DNA from: Molossus alvarezi
Taxonomy: Eukaryota; Chordata; Mammalia; Chiroptera; Molossidae
DNA: 64,000 bases
Reading direction: 5' to 3'
NCBI GenBank assembly: GCA_037176705.1
Contig: CM073885.1
Span: 159,392,290-159,456,289 of the forward strand
The notes below the pieces were generated by a model. That model was not told where the DNA came from. It was given only the letters and a program-made list of their open reading frames with translations, and searched no databases. Positions within the stretch are counted from its first letter, which is position 1; each line of letters opens with the position of its first letter. The position numbers and the translations under genes are program-made. Below are positions 50,527 to 61,659 of the stretch, piece by piece.

Positions 50527-51224
50527 TATTGAGTAGTGGACATTGCCTTTCAGTAACAACAATTTTAGTCTAATTTTTATCCCTATGAAAAATCCAGTTT
50601 TCTCACAGTTGAACCATTAGTGTATTAAAAATCCCTATTAAAGAGGGAGTCTCCCCAACCCCCTATATTTTTTTATTGTGATCTTCGTGAAGCTGTTTCT
50701 CATATGCATAAAATTTTAACAGTTTCATATCTCTATTATTCCAGAGGACAGATAATTTGACCTATTAAATCTTACTGAAACAGAAAATTTTGTGCTGTTT
50801 AACAGTAAGATTCTGAACACTGACCAGTGGTGTTGATTATACCCAATGTGCTAATACATATTTGAGTATAATAAAGAAAATTGGGACACCTCTGAAGGGC
50901 TTTGTGAGGGCTTTGAGTCATGTAGGAACCTTTCAAACTGGCCTCTTCCCTCAGTACTTTGCCTGCTCCATGATATCTTACTTAGACTTTTACCACTTGT
51001 TTCCATAAACGTCATTTAATTGTTTCTCCTTTACACTATGCAAAACAAGAGGATGATAAAATGCCATATTTTGTTTATAAATACATGACAATGTTTATCT
51101 TCTGCTTTGTTTTATGTTTAAATGGCAATCGATTATTATATAATTACTTTCCCATTTTTCTTTCTGTTTGTTTGAGTTCCACAATCTATGTAAAATAAAG
51201 GATTAATTGCCAGTCAAAACTCTT

Positions 51225-51481
51225 TTTAAAAAAAATTTTTGTTAATCCTCACCTGAGGATATTTTCCCATTGATTTTTAGATAGAGTGGAAGGGAAGGAG
51301 GGGGAGAGAGAGAAGAACATCTATGTAAGAGAGACACATCGATTGGTTGCTTCTCACATGACCTCAACCAAGGCCAGGGATGGAACTGCAACCCAGGCAT
51401 GTGAACTTGACTGGCAATTGAATCCATGAACTTTTGGTCCATGGGCTTACACTTTAACCCCTGAGCCAACCTGACCAGGAC
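51225..51481 (-). mobile_element. VES-type SINE
   Basis: Full length. Flanking repeat TCAAAACTCTT / CCAAAACTCTT. Confidence 0.9.
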
Positions 51482-52109
51482 ACCATCCAAAACTCTTAAT
51501 AGCTCAGTTATGTACTAATAATCAGTTTTATCACATATAAATCAGAAAACAATTCTTCTATGTGCCTTCCACTGATGGTTTTCAATGGTATTTGAAGTTA
51601 CCTTTTGTCTCCCACCCACACCTACCCCAGTCCACTTAACAAGCATGAACTCCAAAGTGTGAGAGAAAGAAGGAAGACATTTTCCTCCCTGCTTTTTCTT
51701 TCAGGCTCCAGAAAGTGTAAAAGTCGGGACAACTGTGCCTCTCCATGCTCTCCAGAGCTATTTCTCAGATTCTAAACACAGCCAACTGCAGCTGCCTGAA
51801 TGAGATGGTCCCCTGATGATGTGTGGATAGCCAAGCCCTAAGCAAAGGTCTGAAGAGACTTTGAGGGAGCAACTGAGAATCCAATCATTTGGGCTGACTT
51901 GAGGAAGCCTAAGGTATCCCTTTGGGGATGAGCTGGTAGGGTGGAGATAGGATGAATGGAACAAAGTCAGGGATTAGAAAGAAGGGAAAAGGAAACCTCT
52001 TTGAGCTTGTACAAACCCTGTGAGTTCTACCTGTCAAAAGGTCTGTGATGGTGAAAACCTGTACCTGAGGGTCATTTTTAGTCAGACACTTGGATTACCC
52101 CCCCTTCCT

Positions 52110-52650
52110 GGTTTTATTTATCTGTTTGTTTTATTGAGGTACAGTTGACATACAACATTATATTAGGTTCAGGTGTATAACAATGATGCAATAAATGTCT
52201 ATATTGCAAAATGATCACTACAGTAAGTAGTTGATGTCCATCACCACACAATTTCAGAGTTTTTGTGTATGTGTGTGTGTGTGCTGAGGATTTTTAAAAT
52301 TTATTCTTTTAGCAACTTTCAAACGTGCAGTACAGCATTATGAATTACAGTCACCATGCTATACATTACAGGATTTATTTATCTTATAACTGAAAATTTG
52401 CACCATATTATCCTCTTCATCCACTTCCCCACCCTTCATATCCTGCCTCTGACAGCCCAAATCTATTTTTTGTACCTATGAGTTCTTTTTTGTTGTTTCT
52501 GTTTTTTTAAGATTCTGCACATAAGTGAGATCATATGGTATTTGTCTTTCTCTGACTTTATTCACTTAGCGTTATGCCCTCAATGTCCATCCATGTGGTC
52601 CAAATGAAATGACTTTCTTTTTTTATGGATGAATTATATTTAGCAGATAT
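52110..52650 (-). mobile_element. Old L1 3' fragment
   Basis: Contains typical ancient L1 3' UTR phrases on the minus strand (TTATTGAGGTACAGTTGACA; AAGTGAGATCATATGGTATT). Interrupted by a TG microsatellite near 52266. Confidence 0.7.
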
Positions 52651-53224
52651 TTGTTGAGTGTCTGTTATTAAATGCAAGACACTGAGGCACATACTGGGGA
52701 GATGGTGCTGCAAAAGTAGGATAGGTGGTGGCCAGGCGAGGGTGAAGGGGAGGGTATACTCCAGGTAGGAGCAAGGTTTAGTCAGGGAAAGATGCTGTGA
52801 GAAAGCTGTGTGTGAGCTTTTATGTAAAGAAACTCAATGGTCAGCCCCATGGAGAGCATGGGGGGCCTGAGGAGGGCTCTGAGCTGGGTCCAGCATGAGG
52901 ACAGTCAGTGTGGCTAAGCCTGGGGAGGTCAGCCAGGTGGGTGTGACCAGGGTGGACAGACAGGCAGAGACATGGTCAGGAGGCTGGGATGTATCCCAGC
53001 CACATTGGGAAGCTCCAGAGAAGACATTGGAAAGGGCACCTTTGTGGAAATTGCTAGAAACGTTGCTGACTTGAACTGTGCTGCCAGCAATCCAGGTGGA
53101 GAGACACAAACAGTTGTGAAGTTAATTTTAGCTTTTGCTGGAAGAGGTCAGAGGTCTCTGCAGTTCTTCTCCTTCCACTAACCCCCACCCCCAATTAGTT
53201 GCAGTGCAGAATAAAAAGAAAACA

Positions 53225-53720
53225 CCTCTTCTTCTTTGGTGTTTCAGGCTTCTTAGGATATATTCCTAGAAGTGGGATCAGTGGGTCAAATGGAAGTTTC
53301 ATTTTTAATTTTTTGAGTAAACTCCATATTGTTTTCCACAGTGGCTGCACTAGTCTGCATGCATTCCCACCAGCGGTATACTAGAGTCCCCTTTTCTCCA
53401 CACCCTCGCCACCACTTTTTGAAAGAGTTGTTGATGGCGGCCATTGTGACAGGTGTGACGTGATACCTCATGAGAGAATTTGCATTTCTCTGATGATTAG
53501 TAATGTTGAACATTTTTTCATATGTCTCTTGGCCACTTGCATGTCCTGTTTGGAGAAGTGTTTATTCAGGTCTGTCCATTTTTAAATTGGATTGTTTGTC
53601 TTTTGTTGAGTTGTATATGTACACTATATATTTTGGAAATTAACCCATCTGATGTATCATTGACAATTATGCTCTCCCATATAGTGGGTTCCCTTTCTAT
53701 TTTGATACTTTTTTTTTTTT
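53225..53720 (-). mobile_element. L1 fragment next to the young L1
   Basis: Minus-strand fragment matching the C-terminal ORF2 region (compare 54250-54720), with small deletions and a poly-T run at its right edge. Confidence 0.85.
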
Positions 53721-53722
53721 GT

Positions 53723-53746
53723 CTTTTTCTACTTCTTGGAGATTTA
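53723..53746. repeat. Target-site duplication of the young L1, 3' side
   Basis: Identical over 24 positions to 59223-59246; the last base may match by chance, leaving 23 bp. Confidence 0.9.
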
Positions 53747-53976
53747 TTTTTTTTTTTATTTTTTTTTTTATTTATTTTTTTTTTTATTGATTAATTTTTG
53801 TTACAAATGATTCTCCTTTTCCCCCCACTGATTCCCCCCTCCCCCTTCCCTCCCTGCCCCTTCCCCTGATTGTTGTCCATGTCCACTGTTCATGCCTCCA
53901 TGCATTTAAGTTCTGATGTTCATCCCTCTCTCAGCTCCCCACTCCTTAGGGGATTGTCCTCAAACTGTTATGTTCA

Positions 53977-56900
53977 TTATATTCCAGAAATCAGTGAGAT
54001 CATATGAAATTTGTCTTTCACTGCTTGGCTTGTTTCACTTAGGATGATACTTTCCAGGTCCCTCCATGTAGTCTCAAAGGATAAGAGATCTTTCTTTCTT
54101 ACCGCTGCGTAGTACTCCATTGTGTATATGTACCACAGCTTTTTAATCCATTCGTCTACTGATGGGCACTTGGGCTGTTTCCAGATCTTAGCGATTGTAA
54201 ATAGTGCTGCTACAAAGATGGGGGTACATATATTCTTTCTGATTGGTGTTTCAGGCTTCTTAGGGTATATTCCTAGAAGTGGGATCACTGGGTCAAATGG
54301 GAGTTCAATTTTTAATTTTTTGAGGTGACACCATATTGTTTTCCATAGTGGCTGCACCAGTCTGCATTCCCACCAACAGTGTGCTAGAGTCCCCTTTTCT
54401 CCACACCCTCGCCAACACTTGTTGTTTGATGATTTGTTGATGGCGGCCATTCTGACAGGTGTGAGGTGATACCTCATTGTTGTTTTGATTTGCATCTCTC
54501 TGATGATTAGTGATGATGAACATTTCTTCATATGTCTCTTAGCCATTTGTATGTCCTGTTTGGAGAGGTGTCTATTTAGTTCCTCTGCCCATTTTTTAAT
54601 TGGATTCTTTGTCTTCCTTTTGTGGAGTTGTATGAGCTCTCTATATGTATTGGAAATTAACCCCTTATCTGATATATCATTGGCAATTATGCTCTCCCAT
54701 ACAGTGGGTAGCCTTTCCGTTTTGATGATTGTATCTTTCGCTGTGCAGAAGCTTTTGAGTTTGATGTAGTCCCATGTGTTCATTTTCTCCTTTGTTTCTA
54801 TTGCCTTAGGTGATGTGTCAGTAAAAATTCTGCTGCGTATGATGTCTGATATTTTGTTGCCCACAGTCTCCTCTAGGATTTTTATGGATTCATGAGTTAC
54901 ATTTAAGTCTTTTATCCATTTTGAGTTTATTTTGGTGTAGGGTGTAAGTTGATGATCTAGTTTCATTTTTCGGCAAGTAGCTGTCCAATTTTCCCAGCAC
55001 CATTTATTAAAGAGGCTGTCCTTACTCCACTGAATGCTCTTGCCACCTTTGTCAAATATTAATTGAGCATATTGCCTAGGGTCCATTTCTGGGTTCTCTA
55101 TTCTGTTCCACTGGTCTATATACCTGTTCTTGTGCCAGTACCAGGCTGTTTTGATTATGGTGGCTTTGTAGTATAACCTGAAATCTGGTATTGTGATCCC
55201 TCCAACTTTGTTCTTCCTTTTCAAGATTGCTGTGGCTATTCGAGGCCTTTTTTGGTTCCATATGAACTTTTGAAGTAATTGTTCTAATTCTTTGAAGTAT
55301 GCCGTTGGTATTTTGATGGGGATTGCGTTGAATCTATAGATTGCTTTGGGTAATATGGACATTTTAATGATGTTAATTCTCCCAATCCATGAACAGGGTA
55401 TGTTCTTCCACTTTTTTACATCTTGCTCTATTTCTTTTTTCAAAGACCTGTAGTTTTCTGCGAATAGGTCCTTTATCTCTTTGGTTAAGTTTATTCCTAG
55501 GTATCTTAATTTTTTTGCCGCAATGGTAAATGGGATTGTTTGCTTAGTTTCTCTTTCTGTGAGTTCATCATTGGTGTATAAGAATGCCGTCGATTTCTTG
55601 ACGTTAATTTTGTATCCTGCTACTTTGCCAAATTCATTTATTAAGTCTAGTAAGCTTTTGGTGGAGTCTTTGGGATTTTCTATGTACAGTATCATGTCAT
55701 CTGCAAATAATGACAATTTCACTTCCTCCTTTCCAATTTGGATCCCTTTTATTTTTTCTTCCTGTCTGATTGCTGTGGCTAAGACTTCCAGCACTATGTT
55801 AAATAGGAGTGGCGAAAGTGGGCATCCTTGCCTTGTTCCTGTTCTTAAGGGAAATGCTTTTAGTTTTTGCCCATTGAGTATGATGTTGGCTGTAGGTCTT
55901 TCATATATGGCCTTTATTATGTCGAGATATGATCCCTCTATTCCCACACTGCTGAGCGTTTTTATCAGAAATGGATGCTGGATTTTGTCAAAGGCTTTTT
56001 CGGCATCTATTGATATGATCATGTGGTTTTTATTCTTCAATTTATTTATGTGGTGTATCACATTTATGGATTTGCGAATATTGTACCAGCCTTGCATCCC
56101 TGGGATGAATCCCACCTGGTCATGGTGGATAATTTTTCTGGTGTATTGCTGGATTCGATTTGCTAGTATTTTGTTCAGGATTTTGGCATCTATGTTCATC
56201 AGGGATATTGGCCTGTAGTTTTCTTTCTTTGTTGTGTCTTTTTCTGGTTTTGGAATTAGAGTTATGCTGGCTTCATAAAACGAGTTTGGAAGTCTTCCTT
56301 CTTCTTGAATTTTTTGAAATAGTTTGAGGAGAATGGGTATTAGTTCTTCTTTGAATGTTCGGTAAAACTCCCCTGTGAAGCCATCCGGGCCTGGGCTTTT
56401 GTTTGCTGGAAGAGTCTTGATTACATCTTCAATTTCTTCTGTTGTTATTGGTCTGTTCAAGTTTTCAATCTCTATCTGATCCAATTTTGGGAGACTATGT
56501 GTTTCTAGAAATTTGTCCATTTCGCCTAGATTTTCGAATTTGTTGCCGTATAATTTTTCATAGTAATTGTTAACGATGTTTTGTATTTCTGTAGGGTCAG
56601 TTGTTATCTCTCCTGTTTCATTTCTGATTTTATGTATTTGGGTTCTCTCTCTTTGTTTCTTGGTGAGTCTAGCTAAGGGTCCATCAATCTTGTTTATCTT
56701 TTCGAAAAACCAGCTCTTTGTTTTATTGATCCTCTGGATTGTTTTTTTGGTCTCTATGTCGTTTATTTCTGCTCTGATCCTTACTATTTCTTTTCTTCTA
56801 CTTGCTCTGGGGTTTTCTTTTTGTTTACTCTCTAGTTCTTTAAGTTGTGAGGTTAGGTAGTCTATTAGAGATTTTTCTTCTTTTTTGAGGTAGGCCTGTA

Positions 56901-57801
56901 GTGCTATAAACTTCCCTCTCAGAACTGCTTTTGCTGCATCCCATAGATTTTGTATTGTTGTGTCCTCATTTTCATTGGTTTCCAGGAAGTTTTTGATTTC
57001 TTCCTTGATTTCCTCGGTGACCCATTCATTGTTTAATAACATTCTATTTAGCTTCCATGTGTTAAAATGTCTTTGCATGTTCTTCTTGCAATTGATTTCT
57101 AGTTTCATACCATTGTGGTCTGAGAAGATGCTTGTTATAATTTCAATCTTTTTGAACTTGTAGAGACTTAGTTTGTGCCCTAACATGTGGTCTATCTTTG
57201 AGAATGTCCCATGTGCACTTGAGAAGAATGTGAATTCTGTAGTTTTGGGGTGTAGTTCTCTGTAGATATCTATTAAATCCATTTGGTCTAGTGCTTCATT
57301 TAGAGTCTCTGTTTCCTTGCTAATTTTTTGTCTAGAGGATCTATCCAGTGATGTGAGCGGGGTGTTGAAGTCCCCTGTTATGATTGTATTACTATCGATT
57401 TCTCCTTGGAAGTCCTCCAGAAGATTTTTAATATATTTTGGTGCTCCTATATTGGGTGCATATATGTTTATCAAGGTTATATCTTCCTGTTGGATAGATC
57501 CTTTCAATATTATGTAGTGGGCTTCTTTGTCTCTAGTTATGGCCTTCAATCTGAAGTCTATTTTATCAGATATCAGTATTGCTACCCCAGCTTTTTTTTC
57601 TTTTCCATTTGCTTGAAAGATTTTTTTCCATCCCTTCACTTTCAATCTATGTGAGTCTTTTGTTGTGAGGTGGGTTTCTTGTAAACAGCATATAGATGAG
57701 TCTTGCTTTCTTATCCAGTCAGCTACTCTGTGTCTTTTTATGGGAGCATTCAGTCCATTTACATTTAAGGTGGTTATTGATATGTACTTATTTATTGCCA
57801 T
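53977..57801 (-). CDS. L1 ORF2: L1 ORF2 protein (endonuclease / reverse transcriptase, 1274 aa)
   Basis: An apurinic-type endonuclease domain occupies residues 1-240, with LNVNGL near 12-17, QETHL (Glu 42), GDFNTPL near 144 and SDHNGMKLE near 230. The reverse transcriptase spans about 480-780, with [40 protein letters not shown] and the catalytic FADDMILY near 700. A C-terminal Cys-rich motif ([18 protein letters not shown]) lies near 1130. All catalytic residues I can check are present, and 1274 aa is the full family length. In the L1 family this protein nicks DNA and primes reverse transcription at the target. Confidence 0.96.
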   Translation of the reverse strand: MAINKYISITTLNVNGLNAPIKRHRVADWIRKQDSSICCLQETHLTTKDSHRLKVKGWKKIFQANGKEKKAGVAILISDKIDFRLKAITRDKEAHYIILKGSIQQEDITLINIYAPNIGAPKYIKNLLEDFQGEIDSNTIITGDFNTPLTSLDRSSRQKISKETETLNEALDQMDLIDIYRELHPKTTEFTFFSSAHGTFSKIDHMLGHKLSLYKFKKIEIITSIFSDHNGMKLEINCKKNMQRHFNTWKLNRMLLNNEWVTEEIKEEIKNFLETNENEDTTIQNLWDAAKAVLRGKFIALQAYLKKEEKSLIDYLTSQLKELESKQKENPRASRRKEIVRIRAEINDIETKKTIQRINKTKSWFFEKINKIDGPLARLTKKQRERTQIHKIRNETGEITTDPTEIQNIVNNYYEKLYGNKFENLGEMDKFLETHSLPKLDQIEIENLNRPITTEEIEDVIKTLPANKSPGPDGFTGEFYRTFKEELIPILLKLFQKIQEEGRLPNSFYEASITLIPKPEKDTTKKENYRPISLMNIDAKILNKILANRIQQYTRKIIHHDQVGFIPGMQGWYNIRKSINVIHHINKLKNKNHMIISIDAEKAFDKIQHPFLIKTLSSVGIEGSYLDIIKAIYERPTANIILNGQKLKAFPLRTGTRQGCPLSPLLFNIVLEVLATAIRQEEKIKGIQIGKEEVKLSLFADDMILYIENPKDSTKSLLDLINEFGKVAGYKINVKKSTAFLYTNDELTERETKQTIPFTIAAKKLRYLGINLTKEIKDLFAENYRSLKKEIEQDVKKWKNIPCSWIGRINIIKMSILPKAIYRFNAIPIKIPTAYFKELEQLLQKFIWNQKRPRIATAILKRKNKVGGITIPDFRLYYKATIIKTAWYWHKNRYIDQWNRIENPEMDPRQYAQLIFDKGGKSIQWSKDSLFNKWCWENWTATCRKMKLDHQLTPYTKINSKWIKDLNVTHESIKILEETVGNKISDIIRSRIFTDTSPKAIETKEKMNTWDYIKLKSFCTAKDTIIKTERLPTVWESIIANDISDKGLISNTYRELIQLHKRKTKNPIKKWAEELNRHLSKQDIQMAKRHMKKCSSSLIIREMQIKTTMRYHLTPVRMAAINKSSNNKCWRGCGEKGTLAHCWWECRLVQPLWKTIWCHLKKLKIELPFDPVIPLLGIYPKKPETPIRKNICTPIFVAALFTIAKIWKQPKCPSVDEWIKKLWYIYTMEYYAAVRKKDLLSFETTWRDLESIILSETSQAVKDKFHMISLISGI

Positions 57802-57846
57802 TTTTGTTTAGTGTGGTTCTGTTTTTCTTCCCATTTCTCCTGGTAA

Positions 57847-58845
57847 TTACAGCAGTCCTTTTAACATTTCTTGCAGTGCTGGTTTGGTGCTAATGTACTC
57901 CCTTAGCCTTATTTTGTCTGGGAAGCTCTTTATTTGGCCTTCTATTTTGAACGATAGCCTTGCTGGGTAGAGTAGTCTTGGATTCATATCCTTGTTTTTC
58001 ATGACCTTGATTACTTCATGCCATTCCCTTCGAGCCTGTAATGTTTCTTGTGAGAAGTCAGCTGAGAGCCTTATGGGGGTTCCTTTGTAGGTAACCTGTT
58101 GCTTATCTCTTGCTGCTTTTAGGATTCTCTCTTTGTCTTGAATTTTTGGCAGTTTGATTACTATGTGTCTTGGTGTGGGCCTGTTTGGGTTCTTCTTACT
58201 TGGGGCTCTCTGAGCTTCTTGAACTTGAATGCCTTCTTCCTTCACCAAATTAGGGAAGTTTTCTGTCACTATTTCTTTGAATATATTCTCTAGCCCTCGC
58301 TTACTTTCTTCTTCCTCAGGGACTCCTATGATACGAATATTATTACGTTTCCAGTTGTCCCACAATTCTCTTAAGCTCTCTTCTTGTTTTTTAATCTTTT
58401 TTTCCTTTTGGTTTTCTGATTGGTTGATTTCTTCTAGCCTGTCTTCTAATTCACTGATCCGGTCCTCAGCTTCCCCTACTCTGCTTTTTAGACCTTCCAG
58501 TGTGTTTTTCATTTCCGATATGTCATTCTTCATTTCTTCCTGTTGGTTTTTCATTTCCAGATGGTTTATTTTCAACATTTCTATGTCTTTACTCATGTTG
58601 CTCATGTCCTTACACATGCTGTTGAGCTTCCGCAACATCATGGCTCTAAATTCTAGTTCTGTTAACTTGCTTAACTGCACCTCATTTATTTCATCTTCTG
58701 TAGAGGTCTCTTGATCTTTCATTTGGCTTTTGTTTCTGTTTCTCACCATTTTCGTTATCACAGTGGGCTTTGGAGTCTGCCAAGTTTTCCCAGTGGGTGT
58801 TGGTGTTTTGCTGTTTGTGGCTCCCTCTCCTGGGTTTGGATGCAC
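57847..58845 (-). CDS. L1 ORF1: L1 ORF1 protein (RNA-binding chaperone, 332 aa)
   Basis: A basic start is followed by a long heptad-rich coiled coil at roughly residues 50-150 (MLKINHLEMKNQQEEMKNDI and ISELEDRLEEINQ). Then comes an RRM-like domain beginning NIRIIGVPE near residue 165 and a C-terminal domain with RRPTPRHI-like basic sequence and RARREW-like residues (QARREWHEV). In the L1 family this protein trimerises and coats the L1 RNA in cytoplasmic particles. The length is close to the usual 330-340 aa and there is no internal stop. It lies upstream of ORF2 with a 45-bp spacer, the standard L1 order. Confidence 0.93.
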   Translation of the reverse strand: MHPNPGEGATNSKTPTPTGKTWQTPKPTVITKMVRNRNKSQMKDQETSTEDEINEVQLSKLTELEFRAMMLRKLNSMCKDMSNMSKDIEMLKINHLEMKNQQEEMKNDISEMKNTLEGLKSRVGEAEDRISELEDRLEEINQSENQKEKKIKKQEESLRELWDNWKRNNIRIIGVPEEEESKRGLENIFKEIVTENFPNLVKEEGIQVQEAQRAPSKKNPNRPTPRHIVIKLPKIQDKERILKAARDKQQVTYKGTPIRLSADFSQETLQARREWHEVIKVMKNKDMNPRLLYPARLSFKIEGQIKSFPDKIRLREYISTKPALQEMLKGLL

Positions 58846-59222
58846 CGGGGAGGACCCACTTTAATCCCGCCAAGTCCCCTGTTCTCAGGGAGTCTGTGTG
58901 GCTCCAGCGGGGAGTTTAGCAGGCTATAGCGTTAGGAGGACCCATGCAGGGTGGCAAGGGAGGCGGTGGGAATAATTTCCCGCTGAGTTCCCTGGTCCTG
59001 CCCAGTTCCCTGGGGGCCAGGAGTCTGTGCAGCTTCAGCGGAGAGTTTAGCCCGCTACAGAGTTTCCAGGGCCCAGGACTGAGTGGGTGTTTCTGGTTAA
59101 GTGGTCCTCCAAGGTGTCCTTCCGCTGCCCTTTCCTGAAGGTTTGCCTTTGTTTTCCTTGTAAATCCAGTTTGGTCTTGGGAGACGGTCTGGTTCCCTCC
59201 ATTCACTTCGCCGCCATTTCTC
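58846..59222 (-). promoter_or_regulatory. L1 5' UTR / internal promoter
   Basis: 377 bp and GC-rich. A YY1-type site (AAATGGCGGC on the minus strand, 59210-59219) sits within the first 15 bases of the element, where L1 promoters of other mammals carry one. A segment containing GGAGTCTGTG...GAGTTTAG occurs twice (near 58889 and 59020), 131 bp apart, suggesting two diverged promoter monomers. Confidence 0.7.
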
Positions 59223-59246
59223 CTTTTTCTACTTCTTGGAGATTTA
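59223..59246. repeat. Target-site duplication of the young L1, 5' side
   Basis: Partner of 53723-53746. The next host bases (ATTGACCTTATGCTCC) continue the interrupted sequence, which resembles the stretch near 21001-21050. Confidence 0.9.
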
Positions 59247-59279
59247 ATTGACCTTATGCTCCAGCCCTTTTATAATTCT

Positions 59280-59590
59280 TTGTTTTGTCTATCTTAAACA
59301 TTCCCTCTCTCTCTGTCTCTTACCTTCTCTCTCTCTAGCTCGCTCACACACATGCTAATCTGGAGCTCACCTGCACCTTCCCCTGTTCATTCCCCTGGTG
59401 TGCATATCTTTCCTTTCTTTCTCCTAAGTTTCAAGGGTCCATCTTTTGCCTCTGTAACTTGTTTCTTGAGCCCATGATATTTGCTCACTTCTTCTACCCC
59501 TGTGACTTTCTAAATAAACTGTCCCTTATAATTTGAGTTCTTGGCTCTAAATTCTTTTTCAGCCAAACTCAAAGATCAAGATCTAACATC
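59280..59590 (+). mobile_element. Probable endogenous-retrovirus LTR fragment
   Basis: Pyrimidine-rich sequence leads to AATAAACTGTCCCTTATAAT, then GAGTTCTTGGCTCTAAATTC, and ends TCTAACA followed by TCTGGTGAT. This looks like the poly(A) signal, R/U5 and end of an LTR, followed by the start of a leader. No gag, pol or env reading frame is seen nearby. The left edge is not defined. Confidence 0.5.
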
Positions 59591-59800
59591 TGGTGATATT
59601 TCTCTGTTAATAAAAAACAGCATATTAACTTTGTTGGTAATCTGTGATATTAAAGAATGCTACTATGACATTTGACTGCTTACACTGACTGGGATTAGTG
59701 TTTTGTTTTATTTTTCAAGGATTGGCTAATATAGTTTAGGCTATTTTTGTATTTGATTATTGCTGAATCATTGAGCTCTTTACAAATCATTAAAAAGAAT

Positions 59801-60009
59801 TTTTTTATCCTCACCCTAGATAGTTTTCTTTTTATCTTCAGATAGAGTGGGAGGGAGAAAAAGCAGAGAGAGAGAGAAACATTGATGTGAGAGAGACACA
59901 TCAACCTGTTGCCTCCGCATGACCCCAACCCAGGGCTGGGGACGAACCACAACTGAGGTACTCATTGGTCTGCAGGCCAAAGCTTTATTGCTAAGTCACA
60001 TTGGCTGGA
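59801..60009 (-). mobile_element. VES-type SINE
   Basis: Diverged and slightly shortened. Short flanking repeat TCATTAAA. Confidence 0.88.
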
Positions 60010-60029
60010 CTCATTAAATCCTTTTTTCT

Positions 60030-60195
60030 TTAAAATTTAATTAATTAATTAATTAATTAATTAATTTTTGTTACACATGTTTCTCCTCTTTTCCCCATTG
60101 ACACCCTTCTTCCCCTCCCTCCCTGCTTTGTCCTCAGCTTTGTTGTCCATGTCCATTGATTATGCATTCATGCATATAAGTTTTATGGTTCCTAA
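60030..60195 (-). mobile_element. L1 3'-end fragment with (TTAA)n tail
   Basis: Minus-strand L1 3' UTR (TTTTTGTTACACATGTTTCT, TTTGTTGTCCATGTCCATTG) preceded by a TTAA tandem run at 60038-60065. Confidence 0.85.
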
Positions 60196-60225
60196 AGTAT
60201 TTTAAAGAGACTCTATTCTTGAGAG

Positions 60226-60415
60226 CAGTGGTTCTCAACCTTCCTAATGCCATGACCCTTTAATACAGTTCTTCATGTTGTGGGGACTCCCAACCATAAT
60301 ATTATTTTGTTGCTATTTTATAATTGTAATTTTGCTACTGTTATGTCTTAGGTGACCCCTGTGAAAGATCATTTGACCCCCAAAGAAGTCATGACCTACA
60401 GGTTGAGAACCGCTG
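60226..60415. mobile_element. hAT-type MITE, SPIN/URR1-like
   Basis: 190 bp with inverted ends CAGTGGTTCTCAACC and GGTTGAGAACCGCTG. It is flanked by 8-bp CTTGAGAG / CTCTAGAG, close to the hAT target preference. The CGACCC-type inner sequence (ATGACCCTTTAATACAG, GTGAAAGATCATTTGACCCC) resembles the SPIN (Space Invaders) group. No transposase. Confidence 0.85.
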
Positions 60416-60423
60416 CTCTAGAG

Positions 60424-61451
60424 GGTCTCAAACATTTACTGTCCCCTCTCTGGTGCCACTGCAGATAAATTTTAATTTGTATCTGTAGTAAGATTTACCT
60501 TCCAGTTGTAACTAGTTTAAAATAATTTGTCAGACACTTTAGAACTTCTAATTTGCCCCAGATTCTGTGCTCAGCACTGGGGGTAGAAGAGGAGTAAGAG
60601 TCCTCCCTTCCTGGAGAAGCTCACTTTGTAGGTGGGGACACCCTGTAAGCAATTGATACCACATCCCAAGTGGGCCAGTGCAGAGACAGGGAGGTGTTTT
60701 GCTGTGTCTGCTGGCAGAGGCATCCTGGAGGCAGATGTGAAGTGGGGTGAAGTTTGTTGGGAAAAGGAGAAAGAAAAGGCCTCGTAGCCAGAGAGAGCAG
60801 CATGAGGGAGTCAGGGTCCTGATGAGTGTCAAGTAACTCAGAGGATAGAAGTAGTAACATAATGGAAAGTGTTCTCTGAGGTTCCCATTTGAGTAGTGTA
60901 GTGATAGTCTTAGTCAAACATGAAGGGAGAGTTAAATTTTCAGAGTTGTTTCATCTGCTTTTTCATATGTGAGAGAATCTTAAAATGATACTCTTTTATC
61001 CTCTTGATAAAGAGACTGAGGCCTAGAGAGACCTCTGACCTCATCGCTTGCAGGCCACAGGCCAGGCCAAGCACACACACACCTCTGACTCAACTACCTT
61101 TGTTTTGCCGCACTGTCTCCTGAACTAATATTTATTGTTGGTTTTATTTACCTCAACAAAATGCTCTTGTTCCAATATTATATAAGGAATTATGTGTTGT
61201 TGTAGAAAATAAATAGTAGAAATAGAAATCTCAGCTGCTTTTCATTAAGAAAAAATACACACTGAAATCTTATGCTAAATGTTTTACATTATTATAAAAA
61301 GAATTTCTAACAGGTATTTGCCATGTTGGATTATAGGTACTAGATCAAGGACAGCATTTCATAACCTCTTCTTCAAAACTTGTCTGTGGATTGTCTAATG
61401 GGTTTCAAATAGAGCTGCACATGATATCACACTACAGCAGTTCACAGATTA
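60424..61451. other. Intergenic, no gene
   Basis: 60590-60810 looks like an old interspersed repeat; the rest is AT-rich. I searched it for exons 1-3 of the second cyclin-Y-like copy and found none. Confidence 0.5.
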
Positions 61452-61558
61452 TAAGAAAATTTTTAATGTTTTATTGTTTGACATTTTATCCAAGAAAAAA
61501 CACACTTTTGTAAGTTTCACTTACTTGTGATATTTTATTCTATTCCCTTCCCCTTCAG

Positions 61559-61659
61559 GTGTCTCCAGATCTCCTTCGTGAAAAGCACAGCTCATGCTCA
61601 ACCATCTTTTTAGATGAGAGCACACTGTCCGAGCCTAGTGTTATAATCACTGTGCAATC
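61559..61659 (+). pseudogene. Second copy of cyclin-Y-like exon 4 (partial or tandem duplicate)
   Basis: 101 nt, open, encoding [20 protein letters not shown] followed by STLSEPSVIITVQ. It aligns with exon 4 at 23863-23960 with one extra codon near the start. The CTTCAG acceptor and GTGAGT donor are kept, but the last exonic base is C instead of G, which weakens the donor and changes the split codon. Flanking intron sequence is also duplicated. I find no matching exons 1-3 between 43.3 and 61.5 kb, and the window ends before exons 5-10 could be seen. It is either a live tandem paralogue with distant first exons or a partial, dead copy. Confidence 0.8.

Larger units (their letters stand above)
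50529..53224. other. Intergenic, no gene
   Basis: Outside the SINE and L1 fragment listed, 51482-52109 and 52651-53200 are unrecognised. The latter is GC-richer with a purine-rich phrase typical of old repeats. Confidence 0.5.
53747..59222 (-). mobile_element. Full-length young L1 (LINE-1), both ORFs open
   Basis: About 5.48 kb on the minus strand: 5' UTR 59222-58846, ORF1, a 45-bp spacer, ORF2, a short 3' UTR and an A-rich tail. A poly(A) signal (AATAAA on the minus strand) is at 53783-53788. The flanks carry a direct repeat of about 23-24 bp at 53723-53746 and 59223-59246 (core CTTTTTCTACTTCTTGGAGA), read as the target-site duplication. The start of that repeat fits the L1 endonuclease preference (TT/AAAT on the element strand). 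Open ORFs, an intact tail and a perfect duplication all indicate a recent insertion. Confidence 0.93.

Noticed and set aside
55481..56218. 245-codon plus-strand open frame
   Set aside because: Antisense shadow of L1 ORF2.
58229..58714. 161-codon plus-strand open frame
   Set aside because: Antisense shadow of the L1 ORF1 coiled coil.
43342..61452. Exons 1-3 of a second cyclin-Y-like gene
   Set aside because: Looked for PRASTIF and MGN...CC coding in the non-repeat parts and found none.
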